Under the pieces are notes generated by a model, which was given only the letters and a program-made list of their open reading frames with translations, ran no database searches and was not told the DNA's origin. The position numbers were made by a program, and so were the translations under genes. A DNA stretch of 41,143 bases from Hydrogenophilales bacterium (GTDB lineage Bacteria; Pseudomonadota; Gammaproteobacteria; Burkholderiales; Thiobacillaceae). How positions within the stretch are numbered: position 1 is the first letter of the stretch; the number at the start of each line of letters is the position of its first letter. The stretch lies in assembly GCA_016195805.1 (NCBI GenBank), contig JACPYT010000008.1:1-41143 (forward strand). Direction: 5' to 3'. Below, piece after piece: positions 31,292-40,817 of the stretch.

Positions 31292-31858
31292 CTACCAGCC
31301 CTGCTGCAGCATCTTCTCCAGCCAGAATAGTCCGATCACGGTCTTGGTTTCGCAGATCCTGCCGCTGCGCAGCCAGTCCATCGCTTCGCCGAACGGCACC
31401 CGCAGGATTTCCAGGAACTCGTCGTGGTCGCGGCCGTGGTTGCCGGGTTTGAGCCCACGCGCCAGATAGAAGGCCAGCCGCTCGTCCGAGTAGCCGATGC
31501 AGGGATAGATGGTGGTGACCTCGCGCCATTCGGCGGCGGTGTAGCCGGTCTCCTCTTCCAGTTCCCGTTTCGCGCAGCTGAGGTCGTCCTCGCCGGGGTC
31601 GATCTTTCCGGCGGGCAGTTCGATGAAGTCGCGGTGCAAGGGGTAGCGGTGCTGCCGTTCCAGCAGCAGGTCACCGTTGTCGAACACCGGGATGACGACG
31701 ACGGCGCCGGGATGAACGATGTATTCGCGCGTCGATTCCTTGCCATTGGGCAGGCGCACGCGGTCGCGCTTGACGTGCATCAGGCGTCCCTTGAAGACGG
31801 TTTCGCTGGCCAGCTCGATTTCTTTGAGGTCGGGGGACTCGTTTTCCATGGCCGCCAT
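31292..31858 (-). CDS. nudF: ADP-ribose pyrophosphatase (Nudix)
   Basis: The protein has about 188 residues. The Nudix box is clear: GKIDPGEDDLSCAKRELEEE followed by TGY. The ADP-ribose type is suggested by ELPAGKID, YPCIGYSDERLAFYLARGL and the terminal FWLEK. It hydrolyses ADP-ribose to AMP and ribose 5-phosphate. Start: ATG at 31858 or 31849, both without strong ribosome sites; the frame is open further upstream through a terminator hairpin, which argues against a longer protein. It is convergent with metH, with a 16-bp gap. Confidence 0.9.
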   Translation of the reverse strand: MAAMENESPDLKEIELASETVFKGRLMHVKRDRVRLPNGKESTREYIVHPGAVVVIPVFDNGDLLLERQHRYPLHRDFIELPAGKIDPGEDDLSCAKRELEEETGYTAAEWREVTTIYPCIGYSDERLAFYLARGLKPGNHGRDHDEFLEILRVPFGEAMDWLRSGRICETKTVIGLFWLEKMLQQGW

Positions 31859-31875
31859 GATACCGAGCGCGGGCG

Positions 31876-31904
31876 AAAAAATGCCGGGTCCTTGCGAACC
31901 CGGC
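31876..31904 (-). terminator. Terminator between algR and nudF
   Basis: Leftward, GCCGGGT-TCGCAAGG-ACCCGGC is followed by ATTTTTT. It lies about 20 nt before the nudF start codon and 230 nt after the algR stop, so it either ends the algZ-algR transcript or acts in the nudF leader. Confidence 0.7.
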
Positions 31905-32002
31905 AGAGATGAGGAGACACGTTCCTCATTGCGGAGAACTTCTGCTTGCAGCCATACAACAGCAAGCCCGGTCATCCTACGTAGCGGAACGAAATCAGGC
32001 TA

Positions 32003-32018
32003 TACAACTTTAGTTGTA
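32003..32018. other. Dyad TACAACT-TT-AGTTGTA
   Basis: Perfect 7-bp arms with a 2-bp centre lie in the gap 31905-32135. It could be an operator; no protein can be assigned. Confidence 0.4.
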
Positions 32019-32052
32019 GACGCGCACTAAACACATGATGTAAAAGACATTT

Positions 32053-32075
32053 ATTTTATGGGCTGGCCATAAAAT
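32053..32075. other. AT-rich dyad ATTTTATGG-GCTGG-CCATAAAAT
   Basis: Perfect 9-bp arms and a 5-nt loop, 60 bp after the algR stop. It may be an RNA hairpin at the end of algR or an operator. The rest of 31905-32135 shows no convincing small gene. Confidence 0.45.
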
Positions 32076-32135
32076 CCAGGCTTTCCAGCGGATCCAGCCC
32101 CCTGACAACTGAAATCCCGCCCGCGATACCTCAGG

Positions 32136-32900
32136 TCAACGGGATTTGAGGGTCTCTCGCAGGGCAGAGTACTGGCGCCGGCTGACAGGCAGGCGCTCGT
32201 CCAATCCGTCCAGGCGTAGGAAATGGCCGTCGTCCTCGCCGGCCCGCTTGCCGATTTCGCGGATGCGCGCGCGCGCCACCAGGCAATTGCGGTGGATGCG
32301 CAGAAAGGTGTCGCCCCACTCGCTTTCCAGGCGGGTGAGCGATTCCTCGAGGAGAAATTCGCGGGCGGCGGTGCGCACCGTGACGTACTTGAGTTCCGCC
32401 TTGAGATAGAGAATGTCCGGCACGGGAATCAGCACGATGCGGCCCTTCTCGTTGACCGAAAGATGCGTGCGCGCCTTGGGATGCACGGCCCGCAGCCGTT
32501 CCAGCACATTGTCGCTCAGGCTGTGCGCCCGCGACAGGGCACGCATGAGACGATCGGCGCGCACCGGTTTCAGGAGGTAGTCGACCGCGTTGAGGTCGAA
32601 CGCCTGGCAGGCATACGCCTCGTAGGCCGTGCTGAAGATGATGGCCGGCGGCTTGTCCAGCGTATTGAGATGGGCAGCACACTCCAGGCCGTCCATGCCG
32701 GGCATGCGGATGTCGAGCAATACCGCGTCGACCGGCTGCCGCTGCACCTGATTCAGCGCATCCAGCCCGTTGTCCGCCTCGCCGACGATGTCGACCGGCA
32801 ACCGGTCGGCGCAATCCGACAGCACGTCACGCAGGCGCCGGCGCGCGGGCGCCTCGTCATCGACGATGAGGACGCGCAGGGGCGGGTTGGGTGCGTTCAC
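32136..32900 (-). CDS. algR: LytTR response regulator (AlgR-like)
   Basis: The product (254 residues) carries a receiver domain ([14 protein letters not shown]; phosphoacceptor D63 in [11 protein letters not shown]; conserved K in LLKPV) followed by a LytTR DNA-binding domain ([35 protein letters not shown]). The AlgR name is supported by its kinase partner and by divergence from argH, the order seen in pseudomonads. It probably controls surface or biofilm functions. Its start lies 44 nt inside the algZ gene, so translation is coupled. Confidence 0.93.
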   Translation of the reverse strand: MNAPNPPLRVLIVDDEAPARRRLRDVLSDCADRLPVDIVGEADNGLDALNQVQRQPVDAVLLDIRMPGMDGLECAAHLNTLDKPPAIIFSTAYEAYACQAFDLNAVDYLLKPVRADRLMRALSRAHSLSDNVLERLRAVHPKARTHLSVNEKGRIVLIPVPDILYLKAELKYVTVRTAAREFLLEESLTRLESEWGDTFLRIHRNCLVARARIREIGKRAGEDDGHFLRLDGLDERLPVSRRQYSALRETLKSR

Positions 32901-33903
32901 GGGTGTAGGGAATCACGATATGCACCTGATAAACGGCACCCAGCGGTTCCAACTTGAGCTGGGCGTCGAGGTCGAAATGCAGCAGCAGGCGTTCGCGGAT
33001 GTTCGCCAGCGCGATGCGGTTGCCCTTGTGGTGTCCGGCGTCGGTGGCAATCGGATTGCGCACCACGATGTGCACCTTGTCGGCGCTACGGTAAATATTG
33101 AGATTGATTTCGCCGCCCTCCGGCAGCGGCTCGATACCGTGGTACACCGCGTTTTCCACCAGCGGCTGGATCACCAGGGGCGGAATCAGCGCGTCGGCCG
33201 GCATCTTGTTGATGTGCCAGGCCACCTGCAGACGGTCGCCCAGACGCAGCTGCTCGAGTTCCAGATAGGCGCGGGTGAGCGCGACTTCGTCTTCCAGCGG
33301 CGCCAACTGGCTGGCATTGCCCATCAACGCGCGAAACAGGTCAGCCATGTTTTCCAGCGCATGCTCGGCGCGGCGCGGATCGCTGCGCACCAGCGACAGT
33401 ACGGCGTTCAAACTGTTGAACAGGAAATGCGGCCGGATGCGCGCCTGCAAAGCCTGCAGGCGTGCCTCGGTGATGGCGGGCGAGAGCGCGCGGGCGCGCA
33501 GGTTGAAATAGGCCAGCAGGCCCGCGCCAATCAACAAGGCAAACAGCGCCACCCCGGCAGGCGGATACGCGTCGAGCCCGGCCAGCCGGGGATTCAGCCA
33601 CAGTGTGATCAATACCGGCACTGCCATCCCCAGCGCCAGGGCGAATCCCGCGCCTATCCGGTAAGGCCGTTCGCGCAGCCAGCGCCCCGCCGCGCACAGC
33701 GCCACCAGGGTCAGCAACAGGGCCGGCTGCGCGAGCGCCGACAACGCGATGAATTCGGTCCAGAACGACGGGGCATCTGGCGCGCGTGCCACCACGCCCG
33801 CAACCAGCGCCGCCTCGACCGTCAGCGCAATGCGCAGGGTCACCCCCAGGTGACAGAAGTTCGGCAATTCGACCTGCCGGTTGTTATGATTCCTTCTTTT
33901 CAT
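32857..33903 (-). CDS. algZ: LytS/AlgZ-type sensor histidine kinase
   Basis: The sensor has 348 residues, with four hydrophobic segments in the first 135 residues and no separate sensor domain, then the His_kinase domain with phosphoacceptor H159 in [17 protein letters not shown] and an ATPase domain ([32 protein letters not shown]). The ATG at 33903 has a poor ribosome site and lies only 15 bp from the divergent argH start, so the promoters must overlap coding sequence or the true start is further in. Confidence 0.92.
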   Translation of the reverse strand: MKRRNHNNRQVELPNFCHLGVTLRIALTVEAALVAGVVARAPDAPSFWTEFIALSALAQPALLLTLVALCAAGRWLRERPYRIGAGFALALGMAVPVLITLWLNPRLAGLDAYPPAGVALFALLIGAGLLAYFNLRARALSPAITEARLQALQARIRPHFLFNSLNAVLSLVRSDPRRAEHALENMADLFRALMGNASQLAPLEDEVALTRAYLELEQLRLGDRLQVAWHINKMPADALIPPLVIQPLVENAVYHGIEPLPEGGEINLNIYRSADKVHIVVRNPIATDAGHHKGNRIALANIRERLLLHFDLDAQLKLEPLGAVYQVHIVIPYTRERTQPAPARPHRR

Positions 33904-33918
33904 CCCCGTTATTGCCCC

Positions 33919-35307
33919 ATGAGCACGTCATCGACGACGCCGGCCGCCTGGTCCGGCCGCTTTTCCGAGCCGGTTTCCGAAATCGTCAAACGCTACACCG
34001 CCTCGATTCCCTTCGATTATCGGCTGGCCGAGTTCGATATTCAGGGTTCGCTGGCGCACGCCGCCATGTTGCACCACGTCGGCGTCCTGTCCAAGGACGA
34101 CCTCGATGCGATCCGCCGCGGCATGGCTGAACTGCTGGCCGAGATCCGCGCCGGCCAGTTCAGCTGGTCGCTCGACAGGGAAGACGTCCACCTCAACATC
34201 GAGGCCGCGCTCACGGCGAAAATCGGCGACGCCGGCAAGCGCCTGCACACCGGGCGCAGCCGCAACGACCAGGTGGCGACCGACATCCGCCTGTACCTGC
34301 GCGACGCCATCGACCGCATCCTGGCCGGGCTCAAGGCCTGCCAGACCTCGCTGCTCGACCTTGCGGAACAGCACGCCGACACCGTGATGCCCGGCTTCAC
34401 CCACCTGCAGGTGGCGCAGCCGGTGACCTTCGGCCACCATCTGCTGGCCTACTTCGAGATGCTGGCGCGCGATGCCGAACGCATGGCCGACTGCCGCCAC
34501 CGCGTCAACCGGCTGCCGCTCGGCGCCGCCGCGCTCGCCGGCACCAGCTATCCGATCGATCGCCAGTTCGTTGCGGACCAGCTCGGCTTCGAGGCGGTGT
34601 GCCAGAATTCGCTGGACGCCGTTTCCGACCGCGACTTCGCCATCGAATTTTCCGCCGCCGCCGCGCTGGTAATGACCCACCTGTCGCGCCTGTCGGAAGA
34701 ACTGATCCTGTGGATGAGCCCGCGCTTCGGCTTCATCGACCTGGCCGACCGCTTCTGCACCGGCTCGTCGATCATGCCGCAGAAGAAGAACCCCGACGTG
34801 CCCGAACTGGTACGCGGCAAGACCGGGCGGATCAACGGCCACCTGGTCGCCCTGCTGACGCTGATGAAGGGCCAGCCGCTGGCCTACAACAAGGACAACC
34901 AGGAGGACAAGGAGCCGCTGTTCGACACCGTCGACACGCTGACCGACACCCTGGCGATCTACGCCGACATGCTGCGCGGGGTGACGGTGAAGCCCGAGGC
35001 GATGCGCGCCGCGGTGATGCAGGGCTTCGCCACCGCCACCGATCTGGCCGACTATCTGGTGAAAAAGGGCGTTCCCTTCCGCGACGCGCACGAAGTCGTG
35101 GCGCGCGCGGTGCGGGCGGCGGAAGCGTCCGGGCGCGATCTGGCCGACCTGCCGCTCGCCGAACTGCAGGCCTTCAGCCCGGTGATCGCGGATGACGTTT
35201 ACGCCGTGCTGACGCTGGAAGGTTCGCTGGCCGCCCGCGACCACCTCGGCGGCACCGCCCCGGCGCAGGTGCGCGCAGCCATTGCTCGTGCCCGCCAGCG
35301 GCTTTAA
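33919..35307 (+). CDS. argH: Argininosuccinate lyase
   Basis: This 462-residue fumarase/aspartase-superfamily enzyme makes arginine and fumarate. Signature [20 protein letters not shown] near 282 carries the catalytic-loop serine; [20 protein letters not shown] and [17 protein letters not shown] are conserved active-site regions. Full length. The stop overlaps the stop of the convergent MarR gene by 4 bp. Confidence 0.97.
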   Translation: MSTSSTTPAAWSGRFSEPVSEIVKRYTASIPFDYRLAEFDIQGSLAHAAMLHHVGVLSKDDLDAIRRGMAELLAEIRAGQFSWSLDREDVHLNIEAALTAKIGDAGKRLHTGRSRNDQVATDIRLYLRDAIDRILAGLKACQTSLLDLAEQHADTVMPGFTHLQVAQPVTFGHHLLAYFEMLARDAERMADCRHRVNRLPLGAAALAGTSYPIDRQFVADQLGFEAVCQNSLDAVSDRDFAIEFSAAAALVMTHLSRLSEELILWMSPRFGFIDLADRFCTGSSIMPQKKNPDVPELVRGKTGRINGHLVALLTLMKGQPLAYNKDNQEDKEPLFDTVDTLTDTLAIYADMLRGVTVKPEAMRAAVMQGFATATDLADYLVKKGVPFRDAHEVVARAVRAAEASGRDLADLPLAELQAFSPVIADDVYAVLTLEGSLAARDHLGGTAPAQVRAAIARARQRL

Positions 35308-35891
35308 GCCGTCTCCAGCGCCAGCGGCGGCGCGTGCTCGCGGCAGATCCGCCGCACCTCGGGACTACTGAGCTTTTCCTGCATCAGCCCGCAGAAATAG
35401 CTGCGTGGGCCCAGCCGCTGATTGTAGCGGCAGGTGGCGCACACGCCGAAGCTGCGTTTTCCGCTTTGCGCCTGCACCTGCGCCAGCACCTGCCGCAACA
35501 CCACCATCGCCGACGTCACCCGCGCCGGGCTCGCCGTCTGCACGATGTCGCGCCAGGCGCCGCCGGCAGAGAGCGTCTTCAACAGGTTGGTGCCGCCTTC
35601 GGTCAAGATCAGCCGCACCACCCTGCCGTCGCGCGGATCAGCATACCGCGAGATCAGGCGGCGCCTCGCCAGCACCAGCACCGTCTGCGACACCGTGCCC
35701 TTGGTCAGCCCGAGGTATTCGGTCAGCGCCTGCGGCGTGTTGCTGAAGCGGTTGGCCTGGTTCAGGTAGAACAGCACCTGCAGGTGCACCGGCTGCAGGC
35801 CCTGCGCCGCACCCGCCTGCCGCAAGTCGGCCCGGGTCAGCAGCGACAGCCGCTCGACCAGGTCAAACAGGGTGAGCGCCTGGCTTTTCAA
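35304..35891 (-). CDS. MarR-type winged-helix regulator with C-terminal four-cysteine motif
   Basis: The protein has 195 residues. Residues 30-105 form a MarR winged helix ([45 protein letters not shown], then the wing [16 protein letters not shown]). The C-terminus carries C151-x2-C154-x12-C167-x15-C183, a spacing that could bind zinc or an iron-sulfur cluster. The only possible start after the in-frame stop is TTG at 35891, 6 nt after the cyaY stop and without its own ribosome site, so it should be translated by coupling to frataxin. The ligand and targets are unknown. Confidence 0.85.
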   Translation of the reverse strand: MKSQALTLFDLVERLSLLTRADLRQAGAAQGLQPVHLQVLFYLNQANRFSNTPQALTEYLGLTKGTVSQTVLVLARRRLISRYADPRDGRVVRLILTEGGTNLLKTLSAGGAWRDIVQTASPARVTSAMVVLRQVLAQVQAQSGKRSFGVCATCRYNQRLGPRSYFCGLMQEKLSSPEVRRICREHAPPLALETA

Positions 35892-35897
35892 CGATGT

Positions 35898-36221
35898 TCA
35901 GAAGCGGACCATGACGCCGCCTTGCGCGGCGATCAGCGCAGCCAGCTTGTCATAGAGCGGCTCGCCGCTCTTGGTATCGACCCAGCCGGCGTCCAGCGGC
36001 TTGAAATGGAAACCGCCCGAGCGCGCGGCGACCCAGATTTCGCGTGCGACGCCATGGCGGTTGATGATGATCTTGCTGCCGTCGTCGAACTCGACCTCGA
36101 TGATGCCGTCCGCCGGTGTCTCGAAATCGAGGTCGGCATCTTCCAGCGCCTGTTCGATGCGGGCCAGGGTCGTTGCGGCAGCCTGGTTGAATTCGGCCTC
36201 GCTTGATTCGCTTTTCGTCAT
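35898..36221 (-). CDS. cyaY: Iron-sulfur assembly protein CyaY (frataxin)
   Basis: This 107-residue frataxin opens with the acidic helix (LARIEQALEDADLDFETPADGIIEVEFDDGSK) that binds iron, followed by the conserved beta-sheet stretches REIWVAARSGGFHFKP and GEPLYDKLAALI. It modulates iron-sulfur cluster assembly. Start at 36221 (MTKSESS). It is divergent from lptM, as in many proteobacteria. Confidence 0.94.
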   Translation of the reverse strand: MTKSESSEAEFNQAAATTLARIEQALEDADLDFETPADGIIEVEFDDGSKIIINRHGVAREIWVAARSGGFHFKPLDAGWVDTKSGEPLYDKLAALIAAQGGVMVRF

Positions 36222-36246
36222 GGTGTCCCGTGCTAACATTTCGTGC

Positions 36247-36368
36247 ATGAAACTGCGCACCCTATATATAGTGTCCCTGTTGCTGTGCAGCCTCGGTCTG
36301 ACGGCCTGCGGCTCCAAGGGTGACCTGTATCTTCCCCAAAATCCCCCCGCACCGCAACGGACTTCCAA

Positions 36369-36372
<4 letters not shown>
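36247..36372 (+). CDS. lptM: LPS assembly lipoprotein LptM (YifL)
   Basis: This 41-residue lipoprotein has a short signal and the lipobox LTAC, with CGSKGDLYLPQ after it, the conserved LptM sequence. LptM helps oxidative maturation of the LptD translocon. The gene is too small for many gene finders. Its stop TGA overlaps the TTG start of lysA (TTGA). Confidence 0.9.
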
Positions 36373-37613
<1,241 letters not shown>

Positions 37614-37728
37614 CTTTCCATGGCACCAATCAAGCCAGACTGGATCCGATTTTTAGTATCGTATCGATACATTTTGCTTGACCGCGACATTTTTCATCGA
37701 ATTATTTCCACAAGACCTTGACTATTCA
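37614..37728. other. Intergenic region after lysA
   Basis: No gene and no clear lysA terminator. A 10-bp palindrome GTATCGATAC occurs near 37663. This is the left part of the 301-bp gap before the H1-like gene. Confidence 0.6.
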
Positions 37729-37756
37729 TTGAACCCCCGACAAAAGTAACTAGAAT
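37729..37756 (+). promoter_or_regulatory. Sigma-70 promoter of the H1-like gene
   Basis: TTGAAC (37729-37734), a 16-bp spacer and TAGAAT (37751-37756). The start would be near 37763, giving a leader of about 150 nt. Confidence 0.6.
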
Positions 37757-37914
37757 GAGGCTCACCAAGCGGAGCCTCGGTATCGCCCGTGTTTAGCGGG
37801 TTTCGGGCAAGTCGGTCGCCTGTCGGTACCACGCTTTGGAAGTGCAAATTCTTACTGCACGTGGCATCAAGCTGTAGTGATAAGTGAATGTGTTCAACTT
37901 CTAAGGAGTGTTAA
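37757..37914 (+). ncRNA. Long structured leader of the H1-like gene
   Basis: About 150 nt without an ORF hold three possible hairpins: GAGGCTC/GAGCCTC (37756-37777 region), GCCCG/CGGGC (near 37787-37810), and CCACG...GTGCA/TGCAC-GTGG (near 37829-37866). A strong ribosome site TAAGGAG precedes the ATG. It may be a regulatory leader. Confidence 0.5.
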
Positions 37915-38322
37915 ATGGCAACAGCAAAGAAACCCGCCGCCAAAAAACCGGCAGCCAAGCCCGTAGCCAAGAAGGCCGCCGCCAAGCCGGCAGCCAAAAA
38001 GGCAGCACCGGCTAAAAAGGTCGTCGCCAAAAAACCGGCAGCCAAGCCCGTAGCCAAGAAAGCCGCCGCCAAAAAACCGGCAGCCAAAAAGGCAGCACCG
38101 GCTAAAAAGGTCGCCGCCAAAAAACCGGCAGCCAAGCCCGTAGCCAAGAAAGCCGCCGTCAAGCCGGCAGCGAAGAAGCCTGCTGCAAAACCTGCAGTCA
38201 AGAAAGCGGCCCCGGCCAAGAAGCCTGTAGCGAAGAAAGCGGCCCCCGCCGCCAAACCCGCGCCGGCTCCTGCGCCTGCCCCCGCACCGGCGGTACCGGT
38301 CATCAAGCCTTTCGGGCTCTAA
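37915..38322 (+). CDS. Histone H1-like Lys/Ala/Pro-rich DNA-binding protein
   Basis: This protein of 135 residues consists almost entirely of KPAAKKPAAKPVAKK-type repeats, ending in [20 protein letters not shown]. It resembles the C-terminal tail of eukaryotic H1 and bacterial AlgP/HctB-type proteins, which are disordered, strongly basic and bind DNA non-specifically. It probably helps compact the nucleoid. There is a strong ribosome site (AAGGAG), a long structured leader and a perfect terminator, which suggests high, regulated expression. Confidence 0.9.
   Translation: MATAKKPAAKKPAAKPVAKKAAAKPAAKKAAPAKKVVAKKPAAKPVAKKAAAKKPAAKKAAPAKKVAAKKPAAKPVAKKAAVKPAAKKPAAKPAVKKAAPAKKPVAKKAAPAAKPAPAPAPAPAPAVPVIKPFGL
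37991..38170 (+). repeat. 90-bp tandem repeat inside the H1-like gene
   Basis: 37991-38080 and 38081-38170 are nearly identical over their first 77 bp (one T/C change), and a partial copy precedes them from 37943. Each unit is 30 codons. Copy number is likely to vary between strains. Confidence 0.85.
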
Positions 38323-38345
38323 CAGGTCGGGCACTGCCCAATCTG

Positions 38346-38372
38346 AAACGGGGGCTTGTCCCCCGTTTTTTT
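38346..38372 (+). terminator. Terminator of the H1-like gene
   Basis: AAACGGGGG-CTTGT-CCCCCGTTT with a T7 run, 24 nt after the stop. Confidence 0.93.
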
Positions 38373-38384
38373 ATTTGAGCGCCC

Positions 38385-38412
38385 GCAATAGACCAGCGCT
38401 CCGGTCTATTGC
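38385..38412 (-). terminator. Hairpin after msrQ, possible terminator
   Basis: GCAATAGACC-AGCGCTCC-GGTCTATTGC has a perfect 10-bp stem, 10 nt after the msrQ stop. No T-run follows in the leftward direction, so termination is uncertain. Confidence 0.5.
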
Positions 38413-38422
38413 CTCGCCCTCT

Positions 38423-39043
38423 TCACGATCTGGCAGGCGCCAGACGACCACGCACCACGTGCAGCATATTCAGCCCCCACGGCAGGCGCATGGCCAGCAG
38501 GAAGGCAAGCACCGCCCCTAATATCAGGGGTTGCGTCATGTCCTTTTTCACCAGCCACAAATAATGGACCACCCCCAGCAGGGCAACCGGATAAATCAGG
38601 CGATGCAGCTGCTGCCAGCGGCGGCCGAGACGGCGCATCATGGCGTGGGTCGAGGTCGCGGCAAGCGGGATGAGCAGGACGAAGGCGGCAAAGCCCGCCG
38701 TGATGAAGGGACGCTTGACGATGTCCTTGCCGATGCCAGCCAGATCGAAGAACTGATCCAGCCAGATATAGGTGACGACATGCAGGCTGGCATAAAAAAA
38801 GGCGAATAGCCCCAGCATGCGCCGGTAACGGATGAGCTCGGCGCGCCCGGTCAGTCGTCGCAGCGGCGTGACCGACAAGGTCGCCAGCAGCCCGGCCAGC
38901 GTCCAGGTGCCGGTGGAGTGGGTGATGAACTCGATCGGGTTCGCTCCCAGGCCGCCGCTGACGCCGAGACTGACGAGCCGGGCCAGCGGCAACAGGCAGA
39001 CGGCAAACAGCCAGAGCTTCGGGCTGCGTAGAACCGCGCCCAT
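38423..39043 (-). CDS. msrQ: Haem-binding membrane subunit MsrQ
   Basis: This 206-residue protein of the YedZ/MsrQ ferric-reductase-like family has about six membrane segments and conserved histidines (FITHSTGTW, FYASLHVVTYIW, QQLHRLIYPVALLGVVHYLW). It passes electrons from the quinone pool or flavin to MsrP. The start shares one base with the msrP stop (TGATG). Confidence 0.94.
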   Translation of the reverse strand: MGAVLRSPKLWLFAVCLLPLARLVSLGVSGGLGANPIEFITHSTGTWTLAGLLATLSVTPLRRLTGRAELIRYRRMLGLFAFFYASLHVVTYIWLDQFFDLAGIGKDIVKRPFITAGFAAFVLLIPLAATSTHAMMRRLGRRWQQLHRLIYPVALLGVVHYLWLVKKDMTQPLILGAVLAFLLAMRLPWGLNMLHVVRGRLAPARS

Positions 39044-39981
39044 CAGAAGTATCTCTGCAGATCCATGCCGCGATACAGCTGTGCAACCTGGGCGCCGTAG
39101 CCATTGAACATCAGCGTGTCACGCTTGAAGAATTCGCCGATGCGACGTTCCTTCGCCTGGCTCCAGCGAGGATGATCGACGCGCGGATTGACGTTGGAGT
39201 AGAAGCCGTATTCCTGCGGCGCCGCGCGCATCCACGCGGTCAGCGGCTGCTTCTCGACGAAACGGATCCTGACGATGGACTTGGCGCTCTTGAATCCGTA
39301 TTTCCACGGCACCACCAAGCGGATCGGTGCGCCGTTCTGGTTGGGCAGCACTTCGCCGTAGAGCCCGACGGCCAGGATCGTCAGCGGATGCATCGCCTCG
39401 TCCAGCCGCAGGCCCTCGACGTAGGGCCAGTCGAGCACGCGCGAACGCTGCCCCGACATCTGGCCGGGATCGTTCAATGTCACGAACTCGACGTAGTTTG
39501 CATTGCCGGTGGGCGCAACGCGGCGGATGAGCTCGTGCAGGGGAAATCCCACCCATGGAATCACCATCGACCAGCCTTCGACGCAGCGCATCCGGTAAAC
39601 GCGTTCCTCCAGCGGGGCGAGTTTCAGCAGCGAATCGATGTCGTAAACGCCGGGCTTGCCCACCTCGCCTTCGACCGTCACCGTCCACGGACGGGTTTTC
39701 AGGCTGCCCGCATTTTCGGCCGGGTCGCCCTTGCCGGTACCGAATTCATAGAAGTTGTTGTAGCGGGTGACCGACTTGTAAGGGGTTTTCTCCTCGTTGA
39801 GGGCGTAGGCGCTGCTGCGTACCCCGGCCAGTCTGGCGCCCGCCTGCACGTTCGGCGCAATCCCCAGGGCTGCGCCGGCCGCCAGCATGCCCATGCCCTG
39901 CATGAAGCGACGACGCTCACGGTAGATCTCGGGCGGGGTGATTTCGGACGGGAGAATGTCGCCGGATCGACGTATCAGCAT
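39043..39981 (-). CDS. msrP: Periplasmic methionine sulfoxide reductase MsrP (molybdoenzyme)
   Basis: This 312-residue YedY/MsrP protein is exported by the Tat pathway ([19 protein letters not shown]). Molybdopterin-binding Cys133 lies in [33 protein letters not shown] and [14 protein letters not shown] are conserved. It repairs oxidised methionines in periplasmic proteins. The ATG at 39981 has AGGA. Confidence 0.95.
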   Translation of the reverse strand: MLIRRSGDILPSEITPPEIYRERRRFMQGMGMLAAGAALGIAPNVQAGARLAGVRSSAYALNEEKTPYKSVTRYNNFYEFGTGKGDPAENAGSLKTRPWTVTVEGEVGKPGVYDIDSLLKLAPLEERVYRMRCVEGWSMVIPWVGFPLHELIRRVAPTGNANYVEFVTLNDPGQMSGQRSRVLDWPYVEGLRLDEAMHPLTILAVGLYGEVLPNQNGAPIRLVVPWKYGFKSAKSIVRIRFVEKQPLTAWMRAAPQEYGFYSNVNPRVDHPRWSQAKERRIGEFFKRDTLMFNGYGAQVAQLYRGMDLQRYF

Positions 39982-40313
39982 GACGGAATCCTACAGATAA
40001 AAGGGAGAGCATACCCGGACAGTCGGAGCAGGCCAGGCTTCCTTACAACCCGCATGGGAAGTTGACCCGGCCATGCAATTCTTGTTTCACCGCGGACCTG
40101 CTACGGGGCAAGCCATCGTGGGTCTATCGCTCTCTTTGCGCAATCCGCGTTCGCGCTCTGCTCACCCCGCCTCTTCCCCCACCGGAATTGACGAACTCGC
40201 CTACCGCCCTGACGAAGCTTCGTCAGGGCGATACCGGTCCACCTTCATCTATCCGTCACGCCGCCTTGGTTTAATGCGGTTTACCACACCATCAGGCATC
40301 ACGGGAGGCTGGC
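39982..40313. other. Intergenic region upstream of msrP and the orphan gene
   Basis: This 332-bp gap between divergent genes has no convincing ORF. It holds the palindrome at 40205-40230 and, near its right end, the ribosome site GGGAGG of the next gene. No clear promoter could be assigned. Confidence 0.6.
40205..40230. repeat. 26-bp perfect palindrome
   Basis: CGCCCTGACGAAG is followed immediately by its reverse complement CTTCGTCAGGGCG. It has a HindIII site at the centre and no T-run. Confidence 0.9.
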
Positions 40314-40628
40314 ATGAACCCTGCTCAAGTCCTTGTACAGGCAAGACAAGGAGAGACGGCGATGATCGAACTGGAGCCCGGCAATGCGCTGGACATCACC
40401 CTGAAGGAAGACACCCACGGCCGCGATCGCGTGGTGGTCACGCTCCAGGCGCACGGGTGTGAACTCAACCTCACCCCGCATCAGGCTCGCGTGCTGGCAA
40501 CCGAGCTGATCATGGCGGTCAACCGCGCGGAAGTACGTGGCAACCTCAAGCACAGCCAGAATATGGTGCGCAGCACACCGCCCACCGAGCAGAAACGAAG
40601 CCTGTTCAGCCAGGCCTTTGCCAAATAG
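40314..40628 (+). CDS. Hypothetical protein (104 aa)
   Basis: Not recognised. There is no signal peptide or membrane segment. The middle (LDITLKEDTHGRDRVVVTLQAHGCELNLTPHQARVLATELIMAVNRAEV) reads like a small mixed alpha/beta domain, with a lysine-rich tail. The ATG at 40314 has GGGAGG at good spacing, and codon use matches its neighbours. Confidence 0.75.
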   Translation: MNPAQVLVQARQGETAMIELEPGNALDITLKEDTHGRDRVVVTLQAHGCELNLTPHQARVLATELIMAVNRAEVRGNLKHSQNMVRSTPPTEQKRSLFSQAFAK

Positions 40629-40635
40629 ATTCAGG

Positions 40636-40740
40636 CCAGTCGGCTTCGACTGGACCGGGGTAGCGGGTAACCAGACCCCAACTACCCGATAAGCCGCCTC
40701 CGCATTGTCGGAGGTCCGCCATCCATGATAGGGTGGCACT
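40636..40740 (+). ncRNA. Candidate structured RNA upstream of the thioredoxin gene
   Basis: Closely packed hairpins: CCAGTCG-GCTT-CGACTGG (40636-40653), a larger fold from CGGGGTAG to CTACCCG (about 40656-40689), CCTCCG-CATTGT-CGGAGG (near 40697-40714), and GCCATCC/GGGTGGC with one G-U pair (near 40718-40737), ending at the terminator 40741-40776. It fits an attenuating leader or a small RNA. I could not match it to a known riboswitch. Confidence 0.5.
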
Positions 40741-40776
40741 AGGCGCGAAGATTCGTCCTCGCGCCTTTTTATTTTT
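40741..40776 (+). terminator. Rho-independent terminator before the thioredoxin gene
   Basis: AGGCGCGA-AGATTCGTCC-TCGCGCCT followed by TTTTATTTTT, about 40 nt before the ATG at 40818. Confidence 0.9.
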
Positions 40777-40817
40777 ATGCCCTCAGCGGGTATCTTCATA
40801 ATTTTGCGGGAACCAGC

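Noticed and set aside
31859..31975. N-terminal extension of NudF to ATG 31975
   Set aside because: It would translate through a terminator hairpin and adds residues unlike the family.
40600..40700. Resemblance to a c-di-GMP-I (GEMM) riboswitch (GGTAGCGGGTAACC)
   Set aside because: Only the short 3' hairpin resembles the class; the core segments are missing and would fall in coding sequence.
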